A stretch of DNA of 50,404 bases from Trueperaceae bacterium (GTDB lineage: Bacteria > Deinococcota > Deinococci > Deinococcales > Trueperaceae): assembly GCA_020354625.1 (NCBI GenBank), contig CP070651.1, positions 1,948,817 through 1,999,220 of the forward strand, read 5' to 3'. The position numbers and the translations under genes were made by a program. Below, piece by piece: positions 16,072-24,256 of the stretch. Numbering within the stretch: position 1 is the stretch's first letter; the number at the start of each line of letters is the position of its first letter. Below the pieces are notes generated by a model, which saw nothing but the letters and a program-made list of their open reading frames with translations, searched no databases and was not told the origin of the DNA.

Positions 16072-17352
16072 CTAGCCGCCTGAACCGAGGCCTGTCAGGA
16101 TCTCTTTTGCAGCGCGGCGACCGCTCACAAGGGCCCCGTGCACGGTCGCGGCCCGGGCCTCGGGCTCGGTCGCCTCACCCGCCCAGTAGAGCGGTGGCGT
16201 CGGCTCAGCCAATAGGGCTCTGGCCCCGTGGTGGCCCGGCAATACAAAGCTGTAGCCTCCTCTGGCGTAGGGGTCCGACGGCCAATCGATGAGCCTTGCG
16301 TCGAGCGCGTCGAGATCAGGGCGGGCAAGCTCCCGGCACAGCGAGGTGAGCCCCGCCTCGAGCGCCGCCTGCTCGCCCCGACTCAACAGCTCCATCGCCC
16401 AGCTGCCCGAAGCGAACGCCGTCCAGACGACGGCGTCGGTCTCCTGTCCATGTGATGGCGACCACCACATGGGCGGGTTGAGGGCGCTGTAGATGGCGGT
16501 GATGGGGGGATCGAGGATCGCCTCACGAAAGCGGTAGACGAGTTTGATCACCGGACCCATGCGCAAGCCAGAAAGAGCCTGCTGCTTGCGGGCGCCGAGT
16601 GCGGGCGCAAAGCGGATCGCGCCGGCGTGAAGAACGCCTAAGGGCACCGTCAACACCGCCGCATCCGCATGATACATCTCACCCTGGGCGGTTTCGATAC
16701 GAACCCCGGACCCAGACCAGTCGAGAGCGGTGACAGCTTGGTTACAGCGGATATCGAGGTCTCGAGCCAAAGCGGCCACGAGGGCACCGTAGCCGTCCAG
16801 AATACGGTAGTCGTGGCCGGCCACCTCCTCGCCATCCATACCGTACAGCAGCTCGAGCAAGGCCTCGGCGCCCAGAAAGCGCATCGATTCCCCACAGGCG
16901 TTGGCGAACGAGCGAGCGGTGTAGCGCAACTGCTCATCGCTAAAGCCGATCCGCACCAAGTAAGATTGCCAGTCCTCGAAGGGCTGGGCCGGAATATCTG
17001 GTAAGGCCCAGCTTCGAGTAAGGTCGAAATCTGGACGGTTTCGAGCTTCCCCCATGGTCAGCCAGGCGCCGTCCTCGAGCCGCACCATCGACTCCTCGTT
17101 CTTGCGCCACGGCAAGGTGGTAAGGCTGTAGCGTTCGACGAGTTCCCAGGTCGCCGCTCGTTCGCCGTGGATGAACTCGGCGCCGAACTCCACGGGGAAG
17201 CCGGCGAATGCGGTATCGGTGTGGGTCCGCCCACCGAGACGGTCCCTGGCCTCGAGCACCACCACCTCACGACCCGTATCGGCGAGCTGTCGGGCCGCAG
17301 CCAAGCCGGCCATGCCGGCGCCGATCACCAGCACGTCCGCTCGCTGGGTCAC
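16072..17352 (-). CDS. FAD-dependent amine oxidase (flavin monoamine/polyamine oxidase family)
   Basis: The 426-residue protein opens with the FAD-binding Rossmann motif VLVIGAGMAGLAAARQL and VLEARDRLGGRTHT, and closes with LYWAGEATEPEARAATVHGALVSGRRAA, which encloses the flavin as in monoamine and polyamine oxidases. The reaction expected is oxidation of an amine to an imine/aldehyde with ammonia and peroxide. GTG at 17352 is preferred: the longer ORF start at 17409 would overlap the upstream acetyltransferase gene by 44 bp. The neighbouring acetyltransferase and nearby polyamine-type ABC genes suggest a polyamine or acetyl-polyamine substrate, but this is inference. Confidence 0.9.
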   Translation of the reverse strand: MTQRADVLVIGAGMAGLAAARQLADTGREVVVLEARDRLGGRTHTDTAFAGFPVEFGAEFIHGERAATWELVERYSLTTLPWRKNEESMVRLEDGAWLTMGEARNRPDFDLTRSWALPDIPAQPFEDWQSYLVRIGFSDEQLRYTARSFANACGESMRFLGAEALLELLYGMDGEEVAGHDYRILDGYGALVAALARDLDIRCNQAVTALDWSGSGVRIETAQGEMYHADAAVLTVPLGVLHAGAIRFAPALGARKQQALSGLRMGPVIKLVYRFREAILDPPITAIYSALNPPMWWSPSHGQETDAVVWTAFASGSWAMELLSRGEQAALEAGLTSLCRELARPDLDALDARLIDWPSDPYARGGYSFVLPGHHGARALLAEPTPPLYWAGEATEPEARAATVHGALVSGRRAAKEILTGLGSGG

Positions 17353-17365
17353 CGCTAGCGCGTCC

Positions 17366-18082
17366 TCACAAGCGAGCCTCGTCGGGACGGGTGTGGGCGG
17401 CCTTGCCACGCTTTTGCACCGCCCGCTTCCCGTCCGGTTGCCAGACGATCAACACGGCGGCGTTGCCGGCACGCGACTCCGGATAGTAGTTTTCGATCAC
17501 ACCCATGGCCTCGAGACCCTGATTGAGCTGCATGGTCACGGTAGGATCGTAAAGCTCATGGCGAATGACCTTCCAACCGTACTCCCGCGGCGACATCTGC
17601 TTACGGTAGCGGTGGTATCCAAAGAGCACACCACCCGCGTACCATCCCCTTAAACCGATTTTCTCTACCAGACCCAACCGTGCCCGGTAGAGGGCGCTGG
17701 CGACACCACGCCTCTGATAGGCGGGACGAACAGCGATCTCCACCCCATAGAGCCACCGGCCGTCCGGATCGTGGTTGGCAAGCCCCTTGGTGCCGATCAT
17801 CGCCTTCCACGGCAGCGGTGGTGCCGTGGGGGGGTAGTCGGTGCGCATCAGCGTGGCGGCCCCGATGACCTTCTCCTCACCGTTTTCGGTGATGACGGCC
17901 ACGAACTGACCTTCGGGGAAGCGTGTGATCTGCTCCCTGACATCTTTTGGCCTGATACAGGTCGGGCACTCGACCTCGAGCGGGATGCCGTTGGCCAACC
18001 TGATGGTGTCGTATACCCCCTGACAGTGACGAAACTCGGTACCGACGACGACAAAGTCTAAAGAACGATATGTGCCTCTCAT
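17366..18082 (-). CDS. GNAT-family N-acetyltransferase (paralogue of the one near 30 kb)
   Basis: This 238-residue protein has the acetyl-CoA binding motif A of GNAT enzymes in VRPAYQRRGVASALYRARLGL, preceded by NHDPDGRWLYGVEIAV. It shares the NHDPDG-W-YG pattern, the LYRAR segment and the C-terminal tail (ending AVLIVWQP) with the acetyltransferase at 29977-30606, so the two are clear paralogues. The same GNAT subgroup occurs fused to nitrilase-type hydrolases in other bacteria. It is immediately upstream of the amine oxidase gene (13 bp), suggesting the two act on related amines. Confidence 0.88.
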   Translation of the reverse strand: MRGTYRSLDFVVVGTEFRHCQGVYDTIRLANGIPLEVECPTCIRPKDVREQITRFPEGQFVAVITENGEEKVIGAATLMRTDYPPTAPPLPWKAMIGTKGLANHDPDGRWLYGVEIAVRPAYQRRGVASALYRARLGLVEKIGLRGWYAGGVLFGYHRYRKQMSPREYGWKVIRHELYDPTVTMQLNQGLEAMGVIENYYPESRAGNAAVLIVWQPDGKRAVQKRGKAAHTRPDEARL

Positions 18083-18523
18083 AACGTTGCTCGGACAACG
18101 CCTGCTGAGGTTGTTATGTGAGTTCGTTAAGGGGGAAAAACAGTCAAAACGGTCCGGGTTGCGATGACCCTAAGCCGGTCTGTGTGCTCCTCCACAACCT
18201 TTACGCGAGAGTGGTTCCTCCCGAGACCCTCAACGTGGGCTCATTTGGTCTGACTCACACTTTAGGGTTGTCTTAAAGCTTTCTCACGCTCCTTCGTACC
18301 CGTTTGACCCGATTATAGCATAATATTCGGTGCGCCAACGACAAAAACCCCTTCCTCAAGCGTCAACAGACCTCTAGATGACGACAAGAGAACGCTGCGC
18401 GTCAAACCGACCCCTCTCACGCACCAAAGCCTGGGTTCGAGGTATGCTTCTCGAAGCCATCACGACGCTCCAGGTCGGACAGGGACGTTGCGAACGGGAA
18501 CGAAGGTGCAAACGGGGTAGTGC
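18083..18523. other. Non-coding interval between divergent acetyltransferase and potB-like genes
   Basis: These 441 bp contain no convincing gene. The stretch around 18305-18335 is AT-rich (GATTATAGCATAATATTC) after a TTGACC, which could be a promoter region for the plus-strand transporter genes, but -35/-10 spacing is not standard. This interval is one possible boundary of a rearrangement discussed under findings. Confidence 0.45.
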
Positions 18524-19381
18524 GTGAACAGGTTCAGGCGTACACAGGCCGGACGCGGACGGGGCTTCGCCCTCGCCTTTCCGGGTGTCTTTTGGCTGAT
18601 CGTCTTCTTCCTTTTGCCCCTGGTCTTTGTAGCCGTGGCCAGCTTCATGAGTCGTGGTCCGGGGGGCGTCCCCGTGATGCCTTTGACCATCGATCACTAC
18701 GAGCGCACCTTCGGCGTGTTCGCTCGTGTCACCTGGCGCACGGTGAGATTCGCAGGTCTCACCACTCTCTACTGCCTGCTTCTGGGCTACCCTCTGGCGT
18801 TTTTCATCAGCCGCCGCCTGCACCCCCGCACCCGCCTGATCTTGCTCTTTTTGGTCCTCTTGCCCTTCTGGACGAACTTTCTGGTGAGGACCTATGCGCT
18901 CATCACCATCTTGCAGCGGGAAGGCTTCTTGAACGGAATCCTTGAGCGCCTCGGCCTGATCCAAGACCCGATCCAATTTCTGTTCACACCGAGCGCCGTG
19001 ATCCTCGGCCTGGTCTACGGCTACCTGCCATTTATGGTTCTGCCCATCTACGCAGCCGCAGAACGCCTCGATCTACGGTTCGTCGAGGCCGCGTATGATC
19101 TCGGAGCGAACGATTGGAACGCGTTCTGGAGGGTGGTGTTCCCGTTGACCCTGCCGGGCGTAATCGCCGGCTCGATGTTGGTCTTCATCCCCGCCATCGG
19201 CGCGTTCGTCACCCCCGACCTGATGGGGGGCACCAAGGGGCTCATGATCGGGAATCTGGTCCAGTCGCAGTTTCGAGGGCGCGGCAACATCCCACTCGGG
19301 TCCGCCGTCTCGATGGTTCTGCTGGTCATCGTGTTCATAGGCGTGCTCGTCTACACGCGCTTCGGTAATCGGGAGGACTAA
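18524..19381 (+). CDS. potB: Polyamine-type ABC transporter permease, PotB family
   Basis: The 285-residue membrane protein has about six helices and the EAA loop AAYDLGANDWNAFWRVVFPLTLPG. The motif LLPFWTNFLVRTYA before the third helix is typical of PotB/YdcU permeases. It should form a channel with the PotC-type protein encoded 3 bp downstream. Start is GTG at 18524, with CGGGG upstream. The matching ATPase and binding-protein genes are not adjacent but about 11.5 kb away on the opposite strand (31761-34037). Spermidine/putrescine is the family's typical substrate; related amines or amino acids are possible. Confidence 0.9.
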   Translation: MNRFRRTQAGRGRGFALAFPGVFWLIVFFLLPLVFVAVASFMSRGPGGVPVMPLTIDHYERTFGVFARVTWRTVRFAGLTTLYCLLLGYPLAFFISRRLHPRTRLILLFLVLLPFWTNFLVRTYALITILQREGFLNGILERLGLIQDPIQFLFTPSAVILGLVYGYLPFMVLPIYAAAERLDLRFVEAAYDLGANDWNAFWRVVFPLTLPGVIAGSMLVFIPAIGAFVTPDLMGGTKGLMIGNLVQSQFRGRGNIPLGSAVSMVLLVIVFIGVLVYTRFGNRED

Positions 19382-19384
19382 GCG

Positions 19385-20299
19385 ATGGCCGCACCCCCGA
19401 TCCAGCCGAGAGAGCCTCTCCAGGGGCGCGTGAAACGCGACCTGGCCGTACGGCGCATCGGGCGACTAGGGCTCTGGCTCACCCCAGTCGTGACCTACTT
19501 TTTTCTCTGGGCACCGATCTTGGTACTCATCCTCTTCTCTTTCAACGATGCCGAGAGCGTCTCGGTGTGGCGCGGGTTCAGCACCAAGTGGTATGAGAAT
19601 ATCTTTCGCAACACCGTTTCCACCGATGCCATCGCCACCAACTTCCGCACCCAGCTCCTCATCAAGGCGGTGAGCAACTCGCTGATCGTGGCCTCCTTCG
19701 CGACCCTGATCTCGACCGTTATCGGCACCATGTTCGCCCTGGCCGTGGCTCGTGGGAACTTCCCAGGCAGAAAGCTGTTCGACGCCCTTTTCTACCTGCC
19801 GGTGGTCATCCCCGACATTACCCAGGGGGTAGCGCTGGCGGTCTTTTTCAAGATCGTCTTCGATTACATCCAGCTCTGGACGGGACAGCGAATGGTAAGC
19901 GGCTACGGCACCATCATCATCGCGCACGTCGCCTTCAACATTTCGTATGTCGCCATCGTGGTGCGGGCGCGCCTCGCCACCATGGACCCCACCCTCGAAG
20001 AGGCCGCCCGCGACCTGGGCGCCAACCACTTCCAGACGTTCTGGCGCATCACCTTCCCCATCCTCATGCCGGGTATCTTGGCCGGTGCCCTGCTGGCCCT
20101 CACGCTCTCCTTGGACGATTTCGTGGTGACCTTTTTTACCTCTGGCGTGGGCACGACCACGCTCCCGCTCTTCGTCTACGGCATGCTCAAACAGCGCGTC
20201 CCACCAGAGATCAACGCCATCAGCACGCTGATGATCACCGCCTCGATCCTGCTGGTCGGGTTGTCTTTGATCCTGCAACAGCGCGGGTCGCGCTCGTAA
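19385..20299 (+). CDS. potC: Polyamine-type ABC transporter permease, PotC family
   Basis: The 304-residue protein has about six hydrophobic helices, LFSFNDAESVSVWRGFSTKWYENIF near the N-terminus as in PotC/YdcV proteins, and the EAA loop AARDLGANHFQTFWRITFPILMPG. The motif LSLDDFVVTFF is characteristic of the family. The ribosome-binding site GGGAGG overlaps the end of potB, so the two are translated together. No terminator is evident after its stop, leaving open read-through into the following ABC importer cluster. Confidence 0.92.
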   Translation: MAAPPIQPREPLQGRVKRDLAVRRIGRLGLWLTPVVTYFFLWAPILVLILFSFNDAESVSVWRGFSTKWYENIFRNTVSTDAIATNFRTQLLIKAVSNSLIVASFATLISTVIGTMFALAVARGNFPGRKLFDALFYLPVVIPDITQGVALAVFFKIVFDYIQLWTGQRMVSGYGTIIIAHVAFNISYVAIVVRARLATMDPTLEEAARDLGANHFQTFWRITFPILMPGILAGALLALTLSLDDFVVTFFTSGVGTTTLPLFVYGMLKQRVPPEINAISTLMITASILLVGLSLILQQRGSRS

Positions 20300-20462
20300 G
20301 AACTGCCCTAGAAATAGCCAGAGAACGATCCGAATGCAACCGCTGCCTCGAGCTTACGGGCTTGGCTTATTGAGAATGTATAGAAGGATGTCTCTGAGTC
20401 AATATATAATGCTTAAGTTATCTCGCATCTCAAGATTGCTAGATGGCATCAAGGAGGGAAGT

Positions 20463-22034
20463 ATGCGCCTCATCGTTCGGATTTTAGCCTCTTGTTTCGT
20501 GCTTTTGGGCCTCAGTGGGATCAGCCTTGTCAGTGCTCAAGAGCTTGCCGAAGAGCAGGTTGTAAAACTGCTTTTGCGCGGTAAGAAGGATGTCGTTCAT
20601 CCTAGCGCCGAAGGGGGTGATGGTCGTCATTGGTTGCGAGTTACCATGCTGGCTCCTTTCAATCTTGATGCCCAAGGGAATATGGTTCCCAGTTTGGCGA
20701 GCGGTTTTGAAAAGAGCGCTGATGAGCTCGAGTACACCCTTTCCTTTTATGAAGACGCCGTATTTTCCAATGGCAAGCCGATCACAGCCTCAGCTGTCAA
20801 GGAGGCCTGGGAATGGGGCGTGCTGAGTGAAAACCTACCCGGTTGGGGCGGCCTCATGTCGATTTTTCGCAAGATTGAAGGCATGCAAGCAGTCAGCGAA
20901 GGAAGTTCAACCGATGCTGAAGGCCTGGTTGTGATCGATGACCACACGTTGAAAATCGTGCTGAACGAACGCGTCATCGGCTGGGAAAATGCCCTTGCCA
21001 GCTATATGGCGGGGGTCTTTGATGTCAGTGGTGACGTCGACGATATCGACTACTGGAGAAACCCCGTTGTTTCAGGCCCTTATCTGTTCAACTGGGACCC
21101 GGATACCGGCGCCATCACCCTCACCCAAAACCCCAACTGGTGGGGTGAGCCGGTAACGCTTGAGCGCATCGAGTTTCAAGTCGTTGAAGATCCACAAACT
21201 CGCCTGATCGCCTATGAAAACGGTGAAGTGGATGTTATCAAGGATCTAGGTGACTTATTGGATCAGATTAAGGTCAGTCACCCCGATGAACTCGTAGCCA
21301 TTCCAGGCGTTGGCTTTTTCTATCTCGCCTTTAACAACCAGCTCGAACCTACCAATGATCCTCATATCCGCCGTGCCTTGCTCCACGCGATTGACCGTCG
21401 GGCCGTGTTTCAGGCTCTCTTCCCCAATCACCCCCTCACCGATTCCATTTTGCAAACGGGCACGCAGTGCGCCAATCCCGAATTCCAAATTAGCTATGAC
21501 CCTGACATGGCGCGAACCGAATTGAGTCAATCAGGTTACGGAAACGCCGAAAATGTTCCCCCGATTCGCATTCAATACTGGGCTGACATCAATTTCTGGG
21601 GCCGTATTCTCACGGCGTACCAGCAGCAGTGGCAGGATAATTTGGGGCTAAGAGTTGAGCTCTTTGGTGTGGATAACTATGATACGCCAAACTTCAACCT
21701 CCAACGCGATAGCACGGCACCCACCATCAATGATCCTTCTGAAGCTCTTGGTGTCTTTGCTGCAAGCGACGGTGCCAATGCGGCTTATCAGAGTTTTGCC
21801 GCCTCACCTGAACTTGATGCGCTCCTTGATGAGGCCAATACCCTTGCCAGCACCGATACGGCACGTTGCGAGTTGTATCGCCAGATCGAAGAGCGGCTGT
21901 TGCTCGACGAAACCGCCCTGATCCCCCAAATCGGTATCCCTTATAACTGGGTTGTCAAACCCTATGTCCAGGGCTTGGAAACCTCGCTCAATCAAGACAT
22001 CAACTGGGATCAGATTTCCATTCTTGAACACTAA
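20463..22034 (+). CDS. Peptide/oligosaccharide-type ABC substrate-binding protein (family 5)
   Basis: This 523-residue protein starts with a Sec signal peptide (MRLIVRILASCFVLLGLSG, cleavage probably at VSA-QE) and has the family 5 (DppA/OppA-like) signatures: WRVTMLAPF-like opening, GSGPYLF-equivalent VVSGPYLFNW and the segment NDPHIRRALLHAIDRRAVFQALF. ATG at 20463 follows AAGGAGGG; a longer ORF upstream (20334) lacks these features. It starts the plus-strand 20.4-29.8 kb cluster, whose base composition is noticeably lower in G+C than the flanks. Family 5 members bind peptides, nickel or oligosaccharides; the propeller enzymes encoded downstream favour a glycoside. Confidence 0.93.
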   Translation: MRLIVRILASCFVLLGLSGISLVSAQELAEEQVVKLLLRGKKDVVHPSAEGGDGRHWLRVTMLAPFNLDAQGNMVPSLASGFEKSADELEYTLSFYEDAVFSNGKPITASAVKEAWEWGVLSENLPGWGGLMSIFRKIEGMQAVSEGSSTDAEGLVVIDDHTLKIVLNERVIGWENALASYMAGVFDVSGDVDDIDYWRNPVVSGPYLFNWDPDTGAITLTQNPNWWGEPVTLERIEFQVVEDPQTRLIAYENGEVDVIKDLGDLLDQIKVSHPDELVAIPGVGFFYLAFNNQLEPTNDPHIRRALLHAIDRRAVFQALFPNHPLTDSILQTGTQCANPEFQISYDPDMARTELSQSGYGNAENVPPIRIQYWADINFWGRILTAYQQQWQDNLGLRVELFGVDNYDTPNFNLQRDSTAPTINDPSEALGVFAASDGANAAYQSFAASPELDALLDEANTLASTDTARCELYRQIEERLLLDETALIPQIGIPYNWVVKPYVQGLETSLNQDINWDQISILEH

Positions 22035-22069
22035 AGATCCCATCGAATGGGGATAAATCCTTGTGGGCT

Positions 22070-22108
22070 CACTATGGTTAGTTTGCATTATGCAAACTAA
22101 CCATAGTG
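22070..22108 (+). promoter_or_regulatory. Perfect 39-bp palindrome after the binding-protein gene
   Basis: A 19-bp arm (CACTATGGTTAGTTTGCAT) is followed by one T and its exact complement. It starts 36 nt after the binding-protein stop codon. There is no T run after it. RNA from it would fold into a very stable hairpin able to stop 3' exonucleases or attenuate transcription into the permease genes; as DNA it could be a dyad for a regulator. Confidence 0.9.
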
Positions 22109-22130
22109 ATAGCTGTTCCGTGACGAATGT

Positions 22131-22174
22131 CAGCGGTAAACGCAGTGTTAAACGCAGTGTCGACATAACCGCTG
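22131..22174 (+). repeat. Exact 12-bp tandem repeat inside a 7-bp inverted repeat
   Basis: TAAACGCAGTGT occurs twice back to back (22137-22148 and 22149-22160). The pair is enclosed by CAGCGGT (22131-22137) and its complement ACCGCTG (22168-22174). The element lies in the 235-bp gap between the binding-protein gene and the first permease gene and looks like an operator or iteron-like protein-binding site. Confidence 0.7.
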
Positions 22175-22269
22175 CAGAACTCTATTGCCCGTACAGGATA
22201 CTCTGGCAGTCTTTCAGCATCATGTCACCAACACCGTAGAGATACGTAAGCTTAGAAAGCCTGGATCGG

Positions 22270-23211
22270 ATGTTGCAGTATTTCATCAAACGAATTGCTC
22301 AATTGGTGCCAACGGTTCTGGGGGTTATCTTCATCACCTTTTCCCTGGGGTATTTTGGACCCGGTGACCCACTAAAACATCAGCTTGGTGAACGACTCCC
22401 CAGCGATCCGGCTCAGTTGGAACGGCTCAGAAAACATTATGGACTCGATAGACCATTTCATGTCCAATTCTCTAGCTATATCGGCAAATTAGCGCGTGGG
22501 GATATGGGAATTTCGATTGTGGTACAAAGCAAGCGTCCCATCCGCGACATGTTGGGTAAAGCCCTGCGGACTTCTGTGCAACTGGGCGGTGCAGCGGCTC
22601 TGATCATTTTTGTACTCGGGATTCCCCTTGGCATCTTGGCTGCCTATCGAAAAAATACCTGGCTGGATTATGTCATCGTCTCTTTAGCCGCCCTCCTGCC
22701 CACGGTCCCCCCCTTTGTCCTTGCGCCTTTACTCCTTATCCTCTTCGTTCTTCAACTCAAACTCTTGCCGGCATCCTTTGGCTGGGCGGGTCTTTTCGAT
22801 TCGCGCGCCATCTTGCCACTGATCATTCTGGTGATTGGTCCTATGTTGATTGTCGTTCGCCAAACCCGTAACAGCATTATCGAGGCGCTTACGCAGGATT
22901 ATGTACGCACTGCGCGGTCAAAGGGTGTGCTCGAGCACAAGGTTTTGTCACGACACGTTCTAAAAAACGCCATGATCCCCGTGTTGACCAGTATGGGCTT
23001 TATCATCTCGGGACTGCTGACGGGGTCACTCTTTGTAGAAAGCATCTTCGGTATACCGGGCTTTGGCAAACTCATCTACGATGGATTAAGGGCTTATGAC
23101 TATCCGCTGATTCTCGGTACAACACTGGTAGGCACCCTCATTATCCTGGCCTCGAACTTGCTGGTTGATTTGCTTTACCCCTTTTTTGATCCACGGGTGC
23201 AGTTCGGCTGA
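22270..23211 (+). CDS. Peptide/oligosaccharide-type ABC permease, DppB family
   Basis: The 313-residue protein opens with MLQYFIKRIAQLVPTVLGVIFITF, the typical DppB/OppB first helix, and has the periplasmic segment HYGLDRPFHVQFSSYIGKLARGDMG and the EAA loop DYVRTARSKGVLEHKVLSRHVLKNAMIP. It forms the import channel with the DppC-type protein encoded next. Start is ATG at 22270 with only a weak ribosome-binding site. It is separated from the binding-protein gene by the palindrome and tandem repeat described above, suggesting lower or separately controlled expression. Confidence 0.94.
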   Translation: MLQYFIKRIAQLVPTVLGVIFITFSLGYFGPGDPLKHQLGERLPSDPAQLERLRKHYGLDRPFHVQFSSYIGKLARGDMGISIVVQSKRPIRDMLGKALRTSVQLGGAAALIIFVLGIPLGILAAYRKNTWLDYVIVSLAALLPTVPPFVLAPLLLILFVLQLKLLPASFGWAGLFDSRAILPLIILVIGPMLIVVRQTRNSIIEALTQDYVRTARSKGVLEHKVLSRHVLKNAMIPVLTSMGFIISGLLTGSLFVESIFGIPGFGKLIYDGLRAYDYPLILGTTLVGTLIILASNLLVDLLYPFFDPRVQFG

Positions 23212-23254
23212 TGACAAAACCCCCTGCAACAACCGCCAACCTTCTGTGGCCCAC

Positions 23255-24190
23255 ATGAAAACCCAGGCGCGCTCAAACAACCTCTGGCTCGACGCGTTTA
23301 AACGCCTGGTGCGCAATCGCATGTCGATGCTGGCCCTCATCATTATCGTACTTATTGTACTGATGGCTATCTTCGGTCCTCTGCTTTCCCCTTATGACTA
23401 TACTCGTCAGGATCTGCTAAACACCAACCAGGGGCCCAGCCTGGAGCACTGGTTTGGCACCGATGAATTAGGCCGAGATATGTTTAGCCGTATTCTCTGG
23501 GGCGCGCGCACCGCTTTGGCTGTCGCCTTCATCAGTCAGGGCATCAGCTTTGGCCTTGGCATTCTTTTAGGGTCGATCGCCGCCTATAGCGGCGGCTGGG
23601 TGGACAACGCCATTATGCGCTTCGCCGATATTCTCATGTCCTTCCCGCACCTGCTATTAGCCATTTTTGTCAGTGCTACGATTCGTCAACCGATCTTAAA
23701 AAGTTTCTACGGCGTTTATGACCGCACGGGCTGGGACATTTTTCGCAACACGGTTTTTATCGATTACTTTATCGTCTTTGGTGCCTTAGCCGCAGCTGGT
23801 TGGCCTTGGGCAGCACGGCTGATCCGTGGGCAAATACTTTCCTTGCGCGAGCAGGACTTTGTCGCGGCAGCTCAAGCCCTCGGAGCAAGGCACTGGCAAA
23901 TTATCAGGGCACATTTGGTGCCCAACGCCATCGGCCCCATTATTGTCAGCTTCACCGCCGGCTTTGGCGATGCCATGCTTGCCGAGTCTTCTTTAAGTTA
24001 TCTGGGCATCGGTATTCGTCCGCCTGGTGCCAGCTGGGGTGCCATGATTAGCGAAAGTTTGATTGGTTGGCGCTTGCATCCGCATCTGGTTGCCGTGCCC
24101 GGCTTGGTTCTGGCGATCTGTGTTTTTGCTTTCAACCTCTTTGGTGACGGCCTCAATGACGCCTTGAATCCGAGGAGCAAAGTGCGTTAA
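23255..24190 (+). CDS. Peptide/oligosaccharide-type ABC permease, DppC family
   Basis: The 311-residue protein has the DppC/OppC N-terminus (LWLDAFKRLVRNRMSMLALIIIVLIV), the segment LEHWFGTDELGRDMFSRILWGAR conserved in the family, and the EAA loop DFVAAAQALGARHWQIIRAHLVPNAIGP. ATG at 23255 is chosen because the family N-terminus begins there; no good Shine-Dalgarno sequence precedes it. It ends the transporter part of the cluster. The DppD/DppF-type ATPases that normally follow are missing here and are not encoded anywhere in this window. Confidence 0.93.
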   Translation: MKTQARSNNLWLDAFKRLVRNRMSMLALIIIVLIVLMAIFGPLLSPYDYTRQDLLNTNQGPSLEHWFGTDELGRDMFSRILWGARTALAVAFISQGISFGLGILLGSIAAYSGGWVDNAIMRFADILMSFPHLLLAIFVSATIRQPILKSFYGVYDRTGWDIFRNTVFIDYFIVFGALAAAGWPWAARLIRGQILSLREQDFVAAAQALGARHWQIIRAHLVPNAIGPIIVSFTAGFGDAMLAESSLSYLGIGIRPPGASWGAMISESLIGWRLHPHLVAVPGLVLAICVFAFNLFGDGLNDALNPRSKVR

Positions 24191-24256
24191 GCTTATGGCT
24201 CATCATCGCTTTACAGGTTGTAAATCACCCAATACGTACCGCCATGAGGGTCTGCT

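Noticed and set aside
18374-18976. Minus-strand ORF opposite the start of potB
   Set aside because: Same pattern of charged low-complexity residues as other antisense shadows of membrane proteins.
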